Assembly (NCBI GenBank): GCA_964646925.1
Contig: CAZYIC010000002.1
Location: forward strand, 1-50,867
DNA: 50,867 nt
From: GWB1-37-8 sp964646925
Lineage (GTDB): Bacteria; Patescibacteriota; Microgenomatia; Levybacterales; UBA12049
Reading direction: 5' to 3'
Of this stretch, positions 23,281 to 31,074 are shown one piece after another. Each line of letters opens with the position of its first letter. Position 1 is the first letter of the stretch. Made by a program: the position numbers and the translations under genes. The notes under the pieces are model-generated. The model saw only the letters and a list, made by a program, of their open reading frames with translations. It was not told the origin of the DNA and did no database searches.

Positions 23281-23958
23281 ATGGAACAAAAACCCAAATC
23301 TTTTTATCTTAAGTTAGCTGTAGGCGTTGTTGGTCTCTTATTTTTTTTTAATCTTCTTTTTTTAGATTTAACTATTTTTAAAAATCAAAAAGAAGGCTTA
23401 AAAATTACGCTCCCGCAAGTTTCCTTACCGCAGGAGCAAAATAAAGTTTGTCCTGCAACATGCGTTTCGCAAATCTACGAAGCAACGCGCTCCTCAAAAC
23501 TTTTATCCGTCCCAACTCCGACTATTTTGCCTCAAGCTATTGCAGAATCTACTCCGGCCAATACCCCAATTCCTACCCAATCCCAATCGTCTTTTGTAAA
23601 AGAATTTTTTGTTCCTTTCGGGTTCGGATCCAGTACTGCGGATGATTGGAAGGATGTGGGCGGACTTAAAGCAACAATAGACTCTACGAATTATGGAGAT
23701 ATCAAAACTGTAACTTTTGAGGCTTCTATTCGTATTCCTACGGGAAATGAAGCTGCCTATGTCCGCTTATATAATGTTACAGATAAACATCCTGTCTGGT
23801 ATTCGGACTTGTTGCTGGAGGGGGGGACTCCTTCGCTTCTTGTTTCAAAGCCTATAACATTGGACAGCGGAAATAAAACTTACCAGGTACAAATGAAAAC
23901 AAGCCTTAAATATGAAGCATTTCTGGATCAGGCAAGACTTCATATTGTCACTTTTTAA
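23281..23958 (+). CDS. Predicted membrane-anchored surface protein
   Basis: A 225-residue protein, not recognised. An N-terminal membrane helix (LAVGVVGLLFFFNLLFLDLTIF, about 12-33) is followed by a Pro/Thr-rich linker (VPTPTILPQAIAESTPANTPIPTQ) and a C-terminal beta-rich domain of about 115 residues (VTFEASIRIPTGNEAAYVRLYNVTDKHPVWYSDLLLEGG). The arrangement suggests an externally displayed domain on a flexible stalk. Two Cys (CPATC) lie just after the membrane helix. It is first in a run of surface-protein genes. Confidence 0.65.
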   Translation: MEQKPKSFYLKLAVGVVGLLFFFNLLFLDLTIFKNQKEGLKITLPQVSLPQEQNKVCPATCVSQIYEATRSSKLLSVPTPTILPQAIAESTPANTPIPTQSQSSFVKEFFVPFGFGSSTADDWKDVGGLKATIDSTNYGDIKTVTFEASIRIPTGNEAAYVRLYNVTDKHPVWYSDLLLEGGTPSLLVSKPITLDSGNKTYQVQMKTSLKYEAFLDQARLHIVTF

Positions 23959-24077
23959 CTCTCTTAATTTTTATCTTAAGTAATAAAGATCACAGTAATT
24001 TAGTAATTGGGTTTACTGATGTTTCTAGGTTTGTAATATATTTTAAAACAATCCTGCTTTGAAATAATTAAATCTGT

Positions 24078-24713
24078 ATGATATTTAAAAATCGAATTTT
24101 ACTTATAATTTCCGCATTAATTATCATCTTTCTAATTTCGGGCGCTTATGCATTTGGAATTTTATGCATAGGAGATATTTGTGTGAATAAAGGCGCGGTA
24201 GAGATCAATAAGCTGGTTTCAAATCCTAAGACTTTGAAAATGGTAGATAATCTAGGCGTAGATGATCCTAAATATCATTTAAATGCAATTGTTAATTTTC
24301 AATTACGAATAAAGAATCCTACAAATTCAAAAATATCCGGCGTAACTGTTAAAGATATTTTTCCGCAATATGTAGATTTTGATGAAGGCGCAGGCAGTTT
24401 TGATCCCAAGACCAAAATTCTAGCATTTGACATTAAAAATCTCACAGCTGGGGAAGAAAGAGTGCTTAATTTCTCAGGAAGAATCGCAAAAGAGATTCCA
24501 GCTTCTCAAAAGTCATTATGCGTATCAAATCAAGTCAGCGCAGTTGTTAAAAGCGGAAAGAGCACTTCTGATACCTCGAAGTTTTGCATAGCAACTTTAA
24601 CTTCATCTCCCGCAACAGGAACAAAAAGTCTTGCGCTTTTGCTTCTTGCCCCCGCAGGGATTATCGGTTGGACTTTAAGAAGATATCCAGTAAGAGGGAG
24701 GCTAATTGATTAA
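24078..24713 (+). CDS. DUF11-like surface protein
   Basis: A 211-residue protein with an N-terminal signal/anchor helix (ILLIISALIIIFLISGAYAFG), a beta-sandwich resembling DUF11 surface repeats (FQLRIKNPTNSKISGVTVKDIFPQYVDFDEGAGSF...LTAGEERVLNFSGRI), and a C-terminal SPATG-hydrophobic-RR tail (SPATGTKSLALLLLAPAGIIGWTLRR) that looks like a degenerate sortase signal. Probably anchored on the cell surface. The next gene starts one base after its stop. Confidence 0.7.
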   Translation: MIFKNRILLIISALIIIFLISGAYAFGILCIGDICVNKGAVEINKLVSNPKTLKMVDNLGVDDPKYHLNAIVNFQLRIKNPTNSKISGVTVKDIFPQYVDFDEGAGSFDPKTKILAFDIKNLTAGEERVLNFSGRIAKEIPASQKSLCVSNQVSAVVKSGKSTSDTSKFCIATLTSSPATGTKSLALLLLAPAGIIGWTLRRYPVRGRLID

Positions 24714-24714
24714 T

Positions 24715-25491
24715 ATGAAATCCCTAAAAAGGTTGAATAAAGTATTCTTTACGCTTTACATAGCTCTACAAGTAGGCTTAGTAATTTTCCTTTCTAATTT
24801 ATTTATCTTTACTCGTTTGACATATGCATGGCAGACATCTCAATCGGCAGAGGCAGTATGCGTGTCTACTTCAGACGGAAGCGATATTTTCGTCAAAATT
24901 AGAGTTCATTTCATAAATAAAGAAGATATAAAATCAGTAAATGTAACCGCAGTAGACAACCAGACAGGAAGATCAATAGAATTTCCCACCCTTCGACCGG
25001 GAGAAGTGCATACGCGTTCCATACAAACCAGAGAAAAAAGCATAAACGATGGTACAGTTACCTTACATTTATCAAGACCCGATGGTAGCGAAACAGATCA
25101 AAGAAGAGTAAATTATACAAGTATTAATTGTCCTCAGTCCACTGTTACTCCAAGTCCAACGCCACGTACCCCAACTCCCACTCCGACAAGGCCGCCTCGG
25201 CCAACCAGAGTGCCAACACCTACAACGGTTTTAACAACAACTCCGACTCCAACTTCAGTCCCAAGTTTTAGTTCTGTAACTTCTACATCCACTTCTACGT
25301 CTGAGTCCACAGCAAACGTAAATGTAATTCAGCAGCCTCCCAGTCCTCCTGCCCAAACTGCGGTATTAGCCGCAAAAACAGTTACAGAACTGCCGAAAAC
25401 AGGAGCTTCAGATTTAATCCTACTTAATTTTCTCTCTTTACTTCCAATAGGAATGTTTCTAAGAGGTAAAGCTAAGAAACTTCTTCACTAG
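24715..25491 (+). CDS. LPxTG-type surface protein
   Basis: A 258-residue secreted protein. N-terminal signal helix (VFFTLYIALQVGLVIFLSNLFIF), a domain of about 110 residues (VCVSTSDGSDIFVKIRVHFINKEDIKSVNVTAVDNQTG...), a long Pro-Thr linker (about 135-210), and a classic C-terminal sorting signal ELPKTGASDLILLNFLSLLPIGMFLRGKAKK: LPKTG, hydrophobic helix, positive tail. A sortase should therefore exist elsewhere in the genome. I start at ATG 24715; a TTG three codons upstream is weaker and overlaps the previous stop. Confidence 0.78.
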   Translation: MKSLKRLNKVFFTLYIALQVGLVIFLSNLFIFTRLTYAWQTSQSAEAVCVSTSDGSDIFVKIRVHFINKEDIKSVNVTAVDNQTGRSIEFPTLRPGEVHTRSIQTREKSINDGTVTLHLSRPDGSETDQRRVNYTSINCPQSTVTPSPTPRTPTPTPTRPPRPTRVPTPTTVLTTTPTPTSVPSFSSVTSTSTSTSESTANVNVIQQPPSPPAQTAVLAAKTVTELPKTGASDLILLNFLSLLPIGMFLRGKAKKLLH

Positions 25492-25541
25492 TTCTAAACG
25501 GTTTGTGCGCTATTGATTTTAGTGATATCATTATTATTGAA

Positions 25542-25970
25542 ATGAATAATGATAATAAAACACTAAATCAAACTCAGAATCAGGTTTTGCCTCAAGCTGT
25601 AATTCAGCCGGTTCAATCTGTTGCACCAGTTGGATCAGTCAATAAAGAGGTGGGGCCAATCGTTGCTCCCGTATCTGAATTTATTAAGCCAACAGAAACG
25701 GAACCACAGATTAGTCAGGAGCTTAAAGACATGGGGGTTGTGGAAAGAAAAGATGCTCTTATCTTGGACAATTCTCACAAGAGTATAGGCATTCAACATT
25801 CAGGAACGTCGACTCCTATACAAACAGCGCCTACGGGTAAGATTACGCTGCCAATGTCAGAAGATGAAGTTGCAGACAAACTTAAGTCAGGACAGGATGA
25901 TGATTCAGGTAAGTGGCTCGCGGCATTGATAAAAAAAATAATAGCTGTAATGAAGCTCAAAATTAGTTAA
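25542..25970 (+). CDS. Uncharacterised protein preceding the TraG-like gene
   Basis: A 142-residue Gln/Pro/Val-rich hydrophilic protein, not recognised, with a disordered-looking first half (TLNQTQNQVLPQAVIQPVQSVAPVG) and a short helical end (ADKLKSGQDDDSGKWLAALIKKIIAVMKLKI) that may contact the membrane or the ATPase encoded 6 nt downstream. Start at the ATG 25542; an upstream in-frame start would add residues from the intergenic region. It may be an accessory component of the same secretion or DNA-handling system. Confidence 0.6.
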   Translation: MNNDNKTLNQTQNQVLPQAVIQPVQSVAPVGSVNKEVGPIVAPVSEFIKPTETEPQISQELKDMGVVERKDALILDNSHKSIGIQHSGTSTPIQTAPTGKITLPMSEDEVADKLKSGQDDDSGKWLAALIKKIIAVMKLKIS

Positions 25971-25976
25971 TAATTT

Positions 25977-28340
25977 ATGCAAAATTTTTTAATTGAAGAT
26001 TTTACGTCATTTGTTACAAGTTTGGCATTGCTCGCTGTTTTTCTAGCCATTCTGGGCGTAGGATCATTTTTTTTGGGAAAACTTTTAATAATCTGGTACA
26101 AAAATAGAGGAAGAGAAAAAACTTCACTCGAATCAGTTTTATTGCAAGTGGCTCTTCCGCGGGACAATGAAATAAAGATAGATACCGCAGAACAATTATT
26201 TTCAAGCTTATCAGCCATTGGTAAGGGAGGACTATTTAAACTTGCGCCCCATCTTTCTTTTGAAATTGTAGGAATGCCGGCAGATATCCGTTTTTATGTT
26301 CACGCCCCAAAAAACTTAAAAGATTTGATTGAAAAACAAATTAATGGCGCATATCCTGATGCGGAAATACAAATTGTAAGTACGAATAGCATTAAAAAAG
26401 AAGGTATGATAATAGGAAATGAATACAATATTTTTTCACGAGAGGGAAAAGTTGCTTTTACATCTCTTAGGCTTAAATCCGAGGATTACAAACCAATAAA
26501 AGTTTACAAAGATTTGCCTACGGATTCTCTTTCTTCTATTACATCTGTCTTGGCAAAAATGACAGAAGGAGAGGGAGCTGTTATTCAAGTATTGATTACT
26601 CCTGCCAATTCCTCTTGGAAGAAATACGGGAGAGCTTTTCTTGCTAAAACCAAAAAACTGGAGTCCAATCCTGAAACAGCTAAATATTCTGCGGATGCCA
26701 AGGAGCTGGAAGGAATTGAGAATAAAATTAGTAAGCCAGGGTTTGAAACCGTAATAAGAATTGTCGTATCTTCAACTTCCAAGGAATCTGCAGAAGCGCA
26801 TTTAGGCAATATTATGAGCGTATTCAGCCAATTCGAGAGTATCAATTCATTCAAGAAAAACAAGCACAGGCTTAAAGGCATGTTTATGAACGACTTTATT
26901 TACAGATATTTGCCGATGACAGGCAAATCATCGGTTTTAACCAGTGAAGAATTGGCAACTTTGTTCCATTTTCCGAATAAATCGGTTACAACACCGAACA
27001 TATTTTGGATAAATGCAAAAAGAGCTCCTGCTCCGGCAACTATTCCAACAGCCGGTCTCTATCTTGGAAAAAGCACTTACAGGGGATTGGCAAAACCTGT
27101 TTATATGGATTTGGATGATCGAAGAAGGCATATGTACATAATTGGTAAAACCGGTACCGGTAAATCAGAGTTCCTAAAGGATATGATCATGCAGGATGTA
27201 AAGTCAGGACAGGGATTGGCGGTAATTGATCCTCATGGAGATTTAATTGATGATATTTTACCTCTAATTCCGCCAAAAAGAGCAGAAGATGTTATTCTTT
27301 TTGATCCATCTGACACAGCTCGGCCAATGGGATTTAACATGTTAGAAGCTGAGACTGAAGAGCAGAAGCATTATGTTGTTTCATCTATTATTGGCCTTAT
27401 GTACAAGCTTTTTGATCCGAACAAAACAGGTATTATCGGACCTAGATTCGAACACGCAATCCGTAATGCAATGTTAACAGTTATGTATGAAAAAGGAAGT
27501 ACTTTTGTTGAAGTGGTACGTGTTTTGACAGATGCAAATTATGTGCAAGAACTTTTGCCAAAAGTCCAGGACCCGATCATCAGGCGTTACTGGACAGATC
27601 AGATTGCTCAGACTTCGGATTTCCATAAATCAGAAGTTTTGGATTATATTGTTTCCAAGTTCGGCAGGTTTGTTACCAATAAAATGATCAGAAATATTAT
27701 TGGTCAATCAGATAGCGCGTTTAATTTCAGAAAGGTAATGGACGAGCAAAAGATCTTACTTATCAATTTAGCGAAAGGAAAAATTGGAGAAGAAAATTCA
27801 CAATTCTTGGGTTTAATTTTAGTTCCAAAAATACTTGTTGCTGCAATGAGCAGACAAGATATGGCAAAGGATTTAAGAAAAGACTTCTTCTTGTACGTTG
27901 ATGAGTTCCAGAATTTTGCAACGCCTGACTTTGCCCAAATTCTGTCCGAAGCCCGAAAGTATAAGTTAAATTTAATAGTTGCGAATCAGTTTATTGGTCA
28001 AATGGAGGAAGAAGTTAAGAATGCTATCTTTGGAAACGTAGGAAGCCTTGTCTCATTTAGAGTAGGAGTTACGGATGCCAATTATTTACAGCACGAATTC
28101 CAGCCTGTATTTACCGAGGCAGATTTAATCAATGTGGAAAGATACAATACTTATGTTAAGACTATTGTCGGCGGAGAACCTGTTACTCCATTCTCTATGG
28201 ATTTAACCCGGGACTTGAACCGGGAAAAAGCATTGGCAAATCCTCGGGTGGCAGAATTGGTACGCGAATTATCACGTCTCAAGTTTGGAAGAGATGCAGC
28301 AGCAATAGAAGCAGTAATCGCCCAACGCGCTCGTTTGTAG
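25977..28340 (+). CDS. TraG/VirD4-like type IV secretion ATPase
   Basis: A 787-residue protein. An N-terminal membrane helix (FVTSLALLAVFLAILGVGSFFLGKLLIIW) and a roughly 370-residue cytoplasmic domain precede the motor: Walker A MYIIGKTGTGKSEFLKDMIMQD near 385-405, AVIDPHGDLIDDIL, and Walker B DFFLYVDEFQNFATPDFAQILSEARKY near 635-655. It belongs to the DUF87/TraG-D family that pumps DNA or protein at type IV secretion systems; similar genes are widespread in CPR. Its stop codon touches the left inverted repeat of the following element. Confidence 0.88.
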   Translation: MQNFLIEDFTSFVTSLALLAVFLAILGVGSFFLGKLLIIWYKNRGREKTSLESVLLQVALPRDNEIKIDTAEQLFSSLSAIGKGGLFKLAPHLSFEIVGMPADIRFYVHAPKNLKDLIEKQINGAYPDAEIQIVSTNSIKKEGMIIGNEYNIFSREGKVAFTSLRLKSEDYKPIKVYKDLPTDSLSSITSVLAKMTEGEGAVIQVLITPANSSWKKYGRAFLAKTKKLESNPETAKYSADAKELEGIENKISKPGFETVIRIVVSSTSKESAEAHLGNIMSVFSQFESINSFKKNKHRLKGMFMNDFIYRYLPMTGKSSVLTSEELATLFHFPNKSVTTPNIFWINAKRAPAPATIPTAGLYLGKSTYRGLAKPVYMDLDDRRRHMYIIGKTGTGKSEFLKDMIMQDVKSGQGLAVIDPHGDLIDDILPLIPPKRAEDVILFDPSDTARPMGFNMLEAETEEQKHYVVSSIIGLMYKLFDPNKTGIIGPRFEHAIRNAMLTVMYEKGSTFVEVVRVLTDANYVQELLPKVQDPIIRRYWTDQIAQTSDFHKSEVLDYIVSKFGRFVTNKMIRNIIGQSDSAFNFRKVMDEQKILLINLAKGKIGEENSQFLGLILVPKILVAAMSRQDMAKDLRKDFFLYVDEFQNFATPDFAQILSEARKYKLNLIVANQFIGQMEEEVKNAIFGNVGSLVSFRVGVTDANYLQHEFQPVFTEADLINVERYNTYVKTIVGGEPVTPFSMDLTRDLNREKALANPRVAELVRELSRLKFGRDAAAIEAVIAQRARL

Positions 28341-28386
28341 GAGTATCACGGGGAGAAAAAGGTATCACGGGTACCACAGGGAGAAG
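28341..28386 (+). repeat. Left inverted repeat of the S23 element
   Basis: Begins right after the TraG stop: GAGTATCACGGGGAG, then GGTATCACGGGTACCACAGGG. It is imperfectly complementary to 28760-28803; GTACCACAGGG pairs perfectly with CCCTGTGGTAC, and several differences become G-U pairs in RNA. Confidence 0.8.
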
Positions 28387-28393
28387 AGATTAA

Positions 28394-28759
28394 ATGTTTG
28401 ATAAAAGCAATAAGGGCTACCATAAATTAATTCTTTGGCAAAAATTAAGAGAACTGTTGAGCCTAACTTATAAACTTACTAAAAAACTTCCTAGATCAGA
28501 GGAATTTGCTTTAATTCCACAAATGCGCAGAGCCATGGTTTCTGTAATTTCAAATTTTGTTGAGGGATATCTAAAAAGGAGTATTAAGGATAAAAATCGT
28601 TTCATGGAAATTGCTGAAACTTCTTTGATGGAGCTAGAAGCGCAAAGTGAAGTTTGTTTGATGTTGGAATATTGGACTAATTATGATTATGAAGTCTTTG
28701 ATAAGAAAAGATCCGGAGTTGGTTATTTCCTTTATCGTTACAAACTTAGTCTGAAGTAA
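28394..28759 (+). CDS. Four-helix-bundle S23 (IVS) protein
   Basis: A 121-residue helical protein of the 23S rRNA-intervening-sequence (S23) family: YHKLILWQKLRELLSLTYKLTKKLPRSEEFALIPQMRRAMVSVISNFVEGYLKRS ... FMEIAETSLMELEAQSEVCLMLEYW. S23 proteins are usually encoded inside insertions in 23S rRNA genes; their role is not settled and the fold is shared with Avd. Here it stands alone between a secretion ATPase gene and tRNA genes, framed closely on both sides by complementary repeats, which looks like a mobile IVS-type element outside rRNA. Confidence 0.85.
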   Translation: MFDKSNKGYHKLILWQKLRELLSLTYKLTKKLPRSEEFALIPQMRRAMVSVISNFVEGYLKRSIKDKNRFMEIAETSLMELEAQSEVCLMLEYWTNYDYEVFDKKRSGVGYFLYRYKLSLK

Positions 28760-28803
28760 CTCCTCGTGACACCCGTGGTACTCTTTTGCCCTGTGGTACT
28801 TCC
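28760..28803 (+). repeat. Right inverted repeat of the S23 element
   Basis: Starts at the base after the S23 stop: CTCCTCGTGACACCCGTGG, then CTCTTTTGCCCTGTGGTAC. It pairs with 28341-28386, so the whole gene could be looped out on an RNA stem of about 40 nt. Confidence 0.8.
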
Positions 28804-28808
28804 TTCAT

Positions 28809-28986
28809 TGGTAGGCCCAGGGGGAATCGAACCCGCATCAGGTGTGCACCTACCCGCCGCGCCTGTGCGTCCGCTTGGATTTGGACCAAGGACATCTACT
28901 TTATAAGAGTAGCGCTCTACCACTGAGCTACGGACGCGCTTTGGCAGGCGGGTAAGACACCCGCTTTACCATTAAGCTATGGGTCT
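28809..28986 (-). tRNA. tRNA-Val(TAC) split in the anticodon loop by a tRNA-Ile gene
   Basis: Two tRNA halves on the minus strand fold together. 5' half (28952-28986): acceptor AGACCCA, D-arm GCTT-AATGGTA-AAGC, anticodon-stem GGTGT, loop CTTAC (anticodon TAC). 3' half (28812-28847): ACACC, TGAT, T-arm GCGGG-TTCGATT-CCCCC, acceptor TGGGCCT, A, then encoded CCA to 28809. The acceptor pairs 6 of 7 and the anticodon stem 5 of 5. A 104-nt insert (28848-28951) follows anticodon position 36 and holds an entire tRNA-Ile. Two stem mismatches (A3-C70, C50-C64) leave open that it is decaying. The promoter sits correctly upstream of the 5' half. Confidence 0.72.
28866..28937 (-). tRNA. tRNA-Ile(TAT), nested within tRNA-Val
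   Basis: A full 72-nt cloverleaf: acceptor GCGTCCG/CGGACGC, D-arm GCTC-AGTGGTA-GAGC, anticodon arm CTACT-CTTATAA-AGTAG, T-arm CTTGG-TCCAAAT-CCAAG, discriminator A, no encoded CCA. Anticodon TAT would read AUA directly, which is rare in bacteria, most of which use a lysidine-modified CAT. The T-loop has C where the invariant T55 is expected. It is flanked by CGCCTG and CAGGCG, which pair around it. Confidence 0.88.
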
Positions 28987-28996
28987 TCAAGCATCA

Positions 28997-29025
28997 ATTT
29001 TAACAGAAGGTGGAGAAAGAGACAA
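28997..29025 (-). promoter_or_regulatory. Promoter of the nested tRNA unit
   Basis: Minus strand: TTGTCT (complement 29020-29025), 17-nt spacer, TAAAAT (complement 28997-29002), 10 nt to the 5' end of the tRNA-Val half. The spacing equals that at the initiator tRNA promoter (31508-31536). Confidence 0.65.
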
Positions 29026-29063
29026 GTTAAAAAGAGATTTTGGTTTTTGATATAATCTATCCA

Positions 29064-29765
29064 ATGAAAAACAAAGTTATCCTTGCTGTTGGGGCGCATC
29101 CGGATGACATGGATTTCGGAGTGTCGGGAAGTATTGCCAAATGGGTCAAAGAGGGTGCAACAGCATATTATTTAATTTGTACAGACGGAAGCAGGGGTTC
29201 TGAAGACCCTAAAATGACGCACAAGCGTTTGGCGGAAATAAGAAAAAAAGAGCAGATTGATGCGGCAAAAGTTTTGGGAGTTAAAAAAGTTTTCTTTTTA
29301 AATCACACCGACACACAGCTTGTTTGCGATCTTACCCTGAAAGAAGAAATAGTAAGAATTATTCGAACAGTAAAACCGAACATTGTTGTCACAATGGATC
29401 CGACTTTTTATTTTTCAAAGGATCGGGGTTTTGTCAATCATACGGATCACCGGGCTGCAGCATTAGCAGCCATGGATGCTGTATTTCCTTTGTCCCGGGA
29501 CAGGCTGACTTTTCCGGAGCATGAAAAACAAGGACTAAAGCCGCATAAAGTTGAAGAACTTTTATTTATTTCTTTTTACAAAAAAGATTTTATTGTGGAT
29601 ATTTCAGAGACTTTCGACAAAAAGATTAAAGCTTTGGCAATGCACGCAAGCCAATTCGCAGATTTTCCCGCAGTTGAAAAAAGAGTAAGGGCAAGAGCAA
29701 AGAATTTAGGAAGATCTAGGGGTTATAAATTCGCGGAAAACTTCGTGAGAATAAAGCTCGTCTAG
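29064..29765 (+). CDS. PIG-L/LmbE-family deacetylase
   Basis: A 233-residue zinc deacetylase. The signature VGAHPDDMDFGVSGSIAKWVKEGA carries the His-x-x-Asp-Asp metal motif near residues 11-15, and FVNHTDHRAAALAAMDAVF supplies the third His. PIG-L enzymes remove acetyl groups from N-acetylglucosamine-type substrates; the substrate here cannot be told from sequence. The ATG at 29064 is 7 nt after TATAAT (29051-29056), so it is probably leaderless; the TTG eight codons upstream is therefore unlikely. It overlaps the convergent recombinase gene by 4 nt. Confidence 0.9.
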   Translation: MKNKVILAVGAHPDDMDFGVSGSIAKWVKEGATAYYLICTDGSRGSEDPKMTHKRLAEIRKKEQIDAAKVLGVKKVFFLNHTDTQLVCDLTLKEEIVRIIRTVKPNIVVTMDPTFYFSKDRGFVNHTDHRAAALAAMDAVFPLSRDRLTFPEHEKQGLKPHKVEELLFISFYKKDFIVDISETFDKKIKALAMHASQFADFPAVEKRVRARAKNLGRSRGYKFAENFVRIKLV

Positions 29766-30637
29766 AGTTCGGTGAGGATGCCGTTTTCTTTGGCTCTTTC
29801 TTTTACGTATTCCAAATATCTTTCGGTTGTGGAAAGTCTTTTGTGCCCTAAAACCTTAGAAATAATTGTAAGCGATAGGCCATGCTTTAGGTGATGGGCA
29901 ACAAAGGTATGGCGAAGGTCATTGACTTTTGCATTTTTTATTTCAGCGAGTCTAAAATATCTTTCAACTGCAGTTCTAATATTCCTTATTAAAAATGGTT
30001 TTCCCGATTTTGTTATAAATAAGTGTTCCGAATTTCCGCCAGCTGGCTGATGATTAGGTCTTACCTTCAAGTAGCTGTTCAGAGCTTCCTGAGCTCTTTT
30101 ATTTAAGGGAACTATTCTTTCTGCGTGTTTTTCCTGTGCAGCTATATGCAGTCCTTCCTTTTGGATGTCTGAGATTTTAAGATTTGCCAATTCTCCAATT
30201 CTAATTCCTGTCTGAAGTAAAAGTTCGATAATGGCAAACATTCTCATATCATTCCTTGCTGCGTCCCTTAAAGCTCGATACTCCGTAGGAGTCAAAATTC
30301 GAGGAGCTGCCAGTTGATATCTCGGATGCGCAACCAGAAGAGACGGATCATCCGTAATATATTCATTTATTTTCAAAAATCTATAAAAAGTTCGCGTAGA
30401 ATTAAGCTTTCTTGAGATTGATTTTGGAGTATATCCGTTTTTGGACATTTTTGCCAAGAAAGACTCCAAATCATTCTTTGTTGCATCGTGAATGTGATTT
30501 TTGGACAAATCTTCCAAAAATTTAACTAACTGTTCGATATCTTTACTGTATGCTACAATAGTTGAAGCCGAATGCCTATTTTCACTTAAATATTTTTTAA
30601 ATTCCCGATGCGCATCCCTGATATTTATTGCTTTCAT
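29762..30637 (-). CDS. XerC/XerD-type tyrosine recombinase
   Basis: A 291-residue site-specific recombinase. N-terminal SAM-like DNA-binding domain (YLSENRHSASTIVAYSKDIEQLVKFLE), then the catalytic domain with Arg in LLQTGIRIGELANLKISDI, Lys near the beta hairpin, His-Leu-Arg-His box as NDLRHTFVAHHLKHG, His in VLGHKRLSTTERYLEY and the nucleophile Tyr in that last motif. All five active-site positions look intact. It is most likely the chromosome-dimer resolvase; CPR often have one Xer. No integrase-specific neighbours are evident. Confidence 0.9.
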   Translation of the reverse strand: MKAINIRDAHREFKKYLSENRHSASTIVAYSKDIEQLVKFLEDLSKNHIHDATKNDLESFLAKMSKNGYTPKSISRKLNSTRTFYRFLKINEYITDDPSLLVAHPRYQLAAPRILTPTEYRALRDAARNDMRMFAIIELLLQTGIRIGELANLKISDIQKEGLHIAAQEKHAERIVPLNKRAQEALNSYLKVRPNHQPAGGNSEHLFITKSGKPFLIRNIRTAVERYFRLAEIKNAKVNDLRHTFVAHHLKHGLSLTIISKVLGHKRLSTTERYLEYVKERAKENGILTEL

Positions 30638-30655
30638 ATTTCGATTTCACTCAAT

Positions 30656-30682
30656 ATGATCCTGAGTTTATCGAAGGATCAT
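30656..30682 (+). repeat. Intergenic palindromic repeat
   Basis: ATGATCCT-GAGTTTATCGA-AGGATCAT, a perfect 8-bp palindrome of the CCTGAG...CGAAGG family, in the gap between xer and ftsB. Confidence 0.85.
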
Positions 30683-30713
30683 AGTCTCTGATTTAAATTT
30701 TAGATAGCCTATA

Positions 30714-30735
30714 ATATCAACTATATTGATATAAG
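30714..30735 (+). promoter_or_regulatory. ftsB -10 region with inverted repeat
   Basis: ATATCAA-CTATA-TTGATAT (30714-30732) runs into the TATAAG box (30730-30735), which ends 6 nt before the ftsB ATG. It could be an operator; no regulator is identified. Confidence 0.5.
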
Positions 30736-30741
30736 TCAAGA

Positions 30742-31074
30742 ATGAGAAAAATTTTATTTGTCGTAATTGTAGTCATACTTCTTGTCATTATCAATGATCT
30801 TGCGCGTTCGATATATGATATTTGGCAGAAAAAAGATTTTGTAACTCAAGCAGAGAAAGAACTGAGTTTGCAAAAAGAGAAGAATAACAAGTTGAAATCA
30901 GAACTTTCTTATGTACAAACCACAGAATTTATAGAAAAAGAGGCCCGTGACAAACTTTTCATGGTTAAAAAAGGTGAGCAAAAGGTCCTGATCCCGAAGG
31001 AATTTGAAAATGCTTCAGGGATAAAAAAGGATAGTGATCCGAATTGGAGGCAATGGTGGAATCTATTTTTCTAG
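30742..31074 (+). CDS. FtsB/DivIC-like septum protein
   Basis: A 110-residue bitopic membrane protein: N-terminal helix (ILFVVIVVILLVIINDLARSIYDIW), an extracellular coiled coil (FVTQAEKELSLQKEKNNKLKSELSYVQT) and the conserved FIEKEARDKLFMVKKGEQKVLIP segment of the FtsB/DivIC family. These proteins bridge FtsL and FtsQ in the divisome. The size is typical. Its last codons overlap the convergent GIY-YIG gene. Confidence 0.87.
   Translation: MRKILFVVIVVILLVIINDLARSIYDIWQKKDFVTQAEKELSLQKEKNNKLKSELSYVQTTEFIEKEARDKLFMVKKGEQKVLIPKEFENASGIKKDSDPNWRQWWNLFF

Noticed and set aside
28848..28951. Group I intron in tRNA-Val
   Set aside because: The insert is only 104 nt and most of it is a complete tRNA-Ile; there is no room for a catalytic core.
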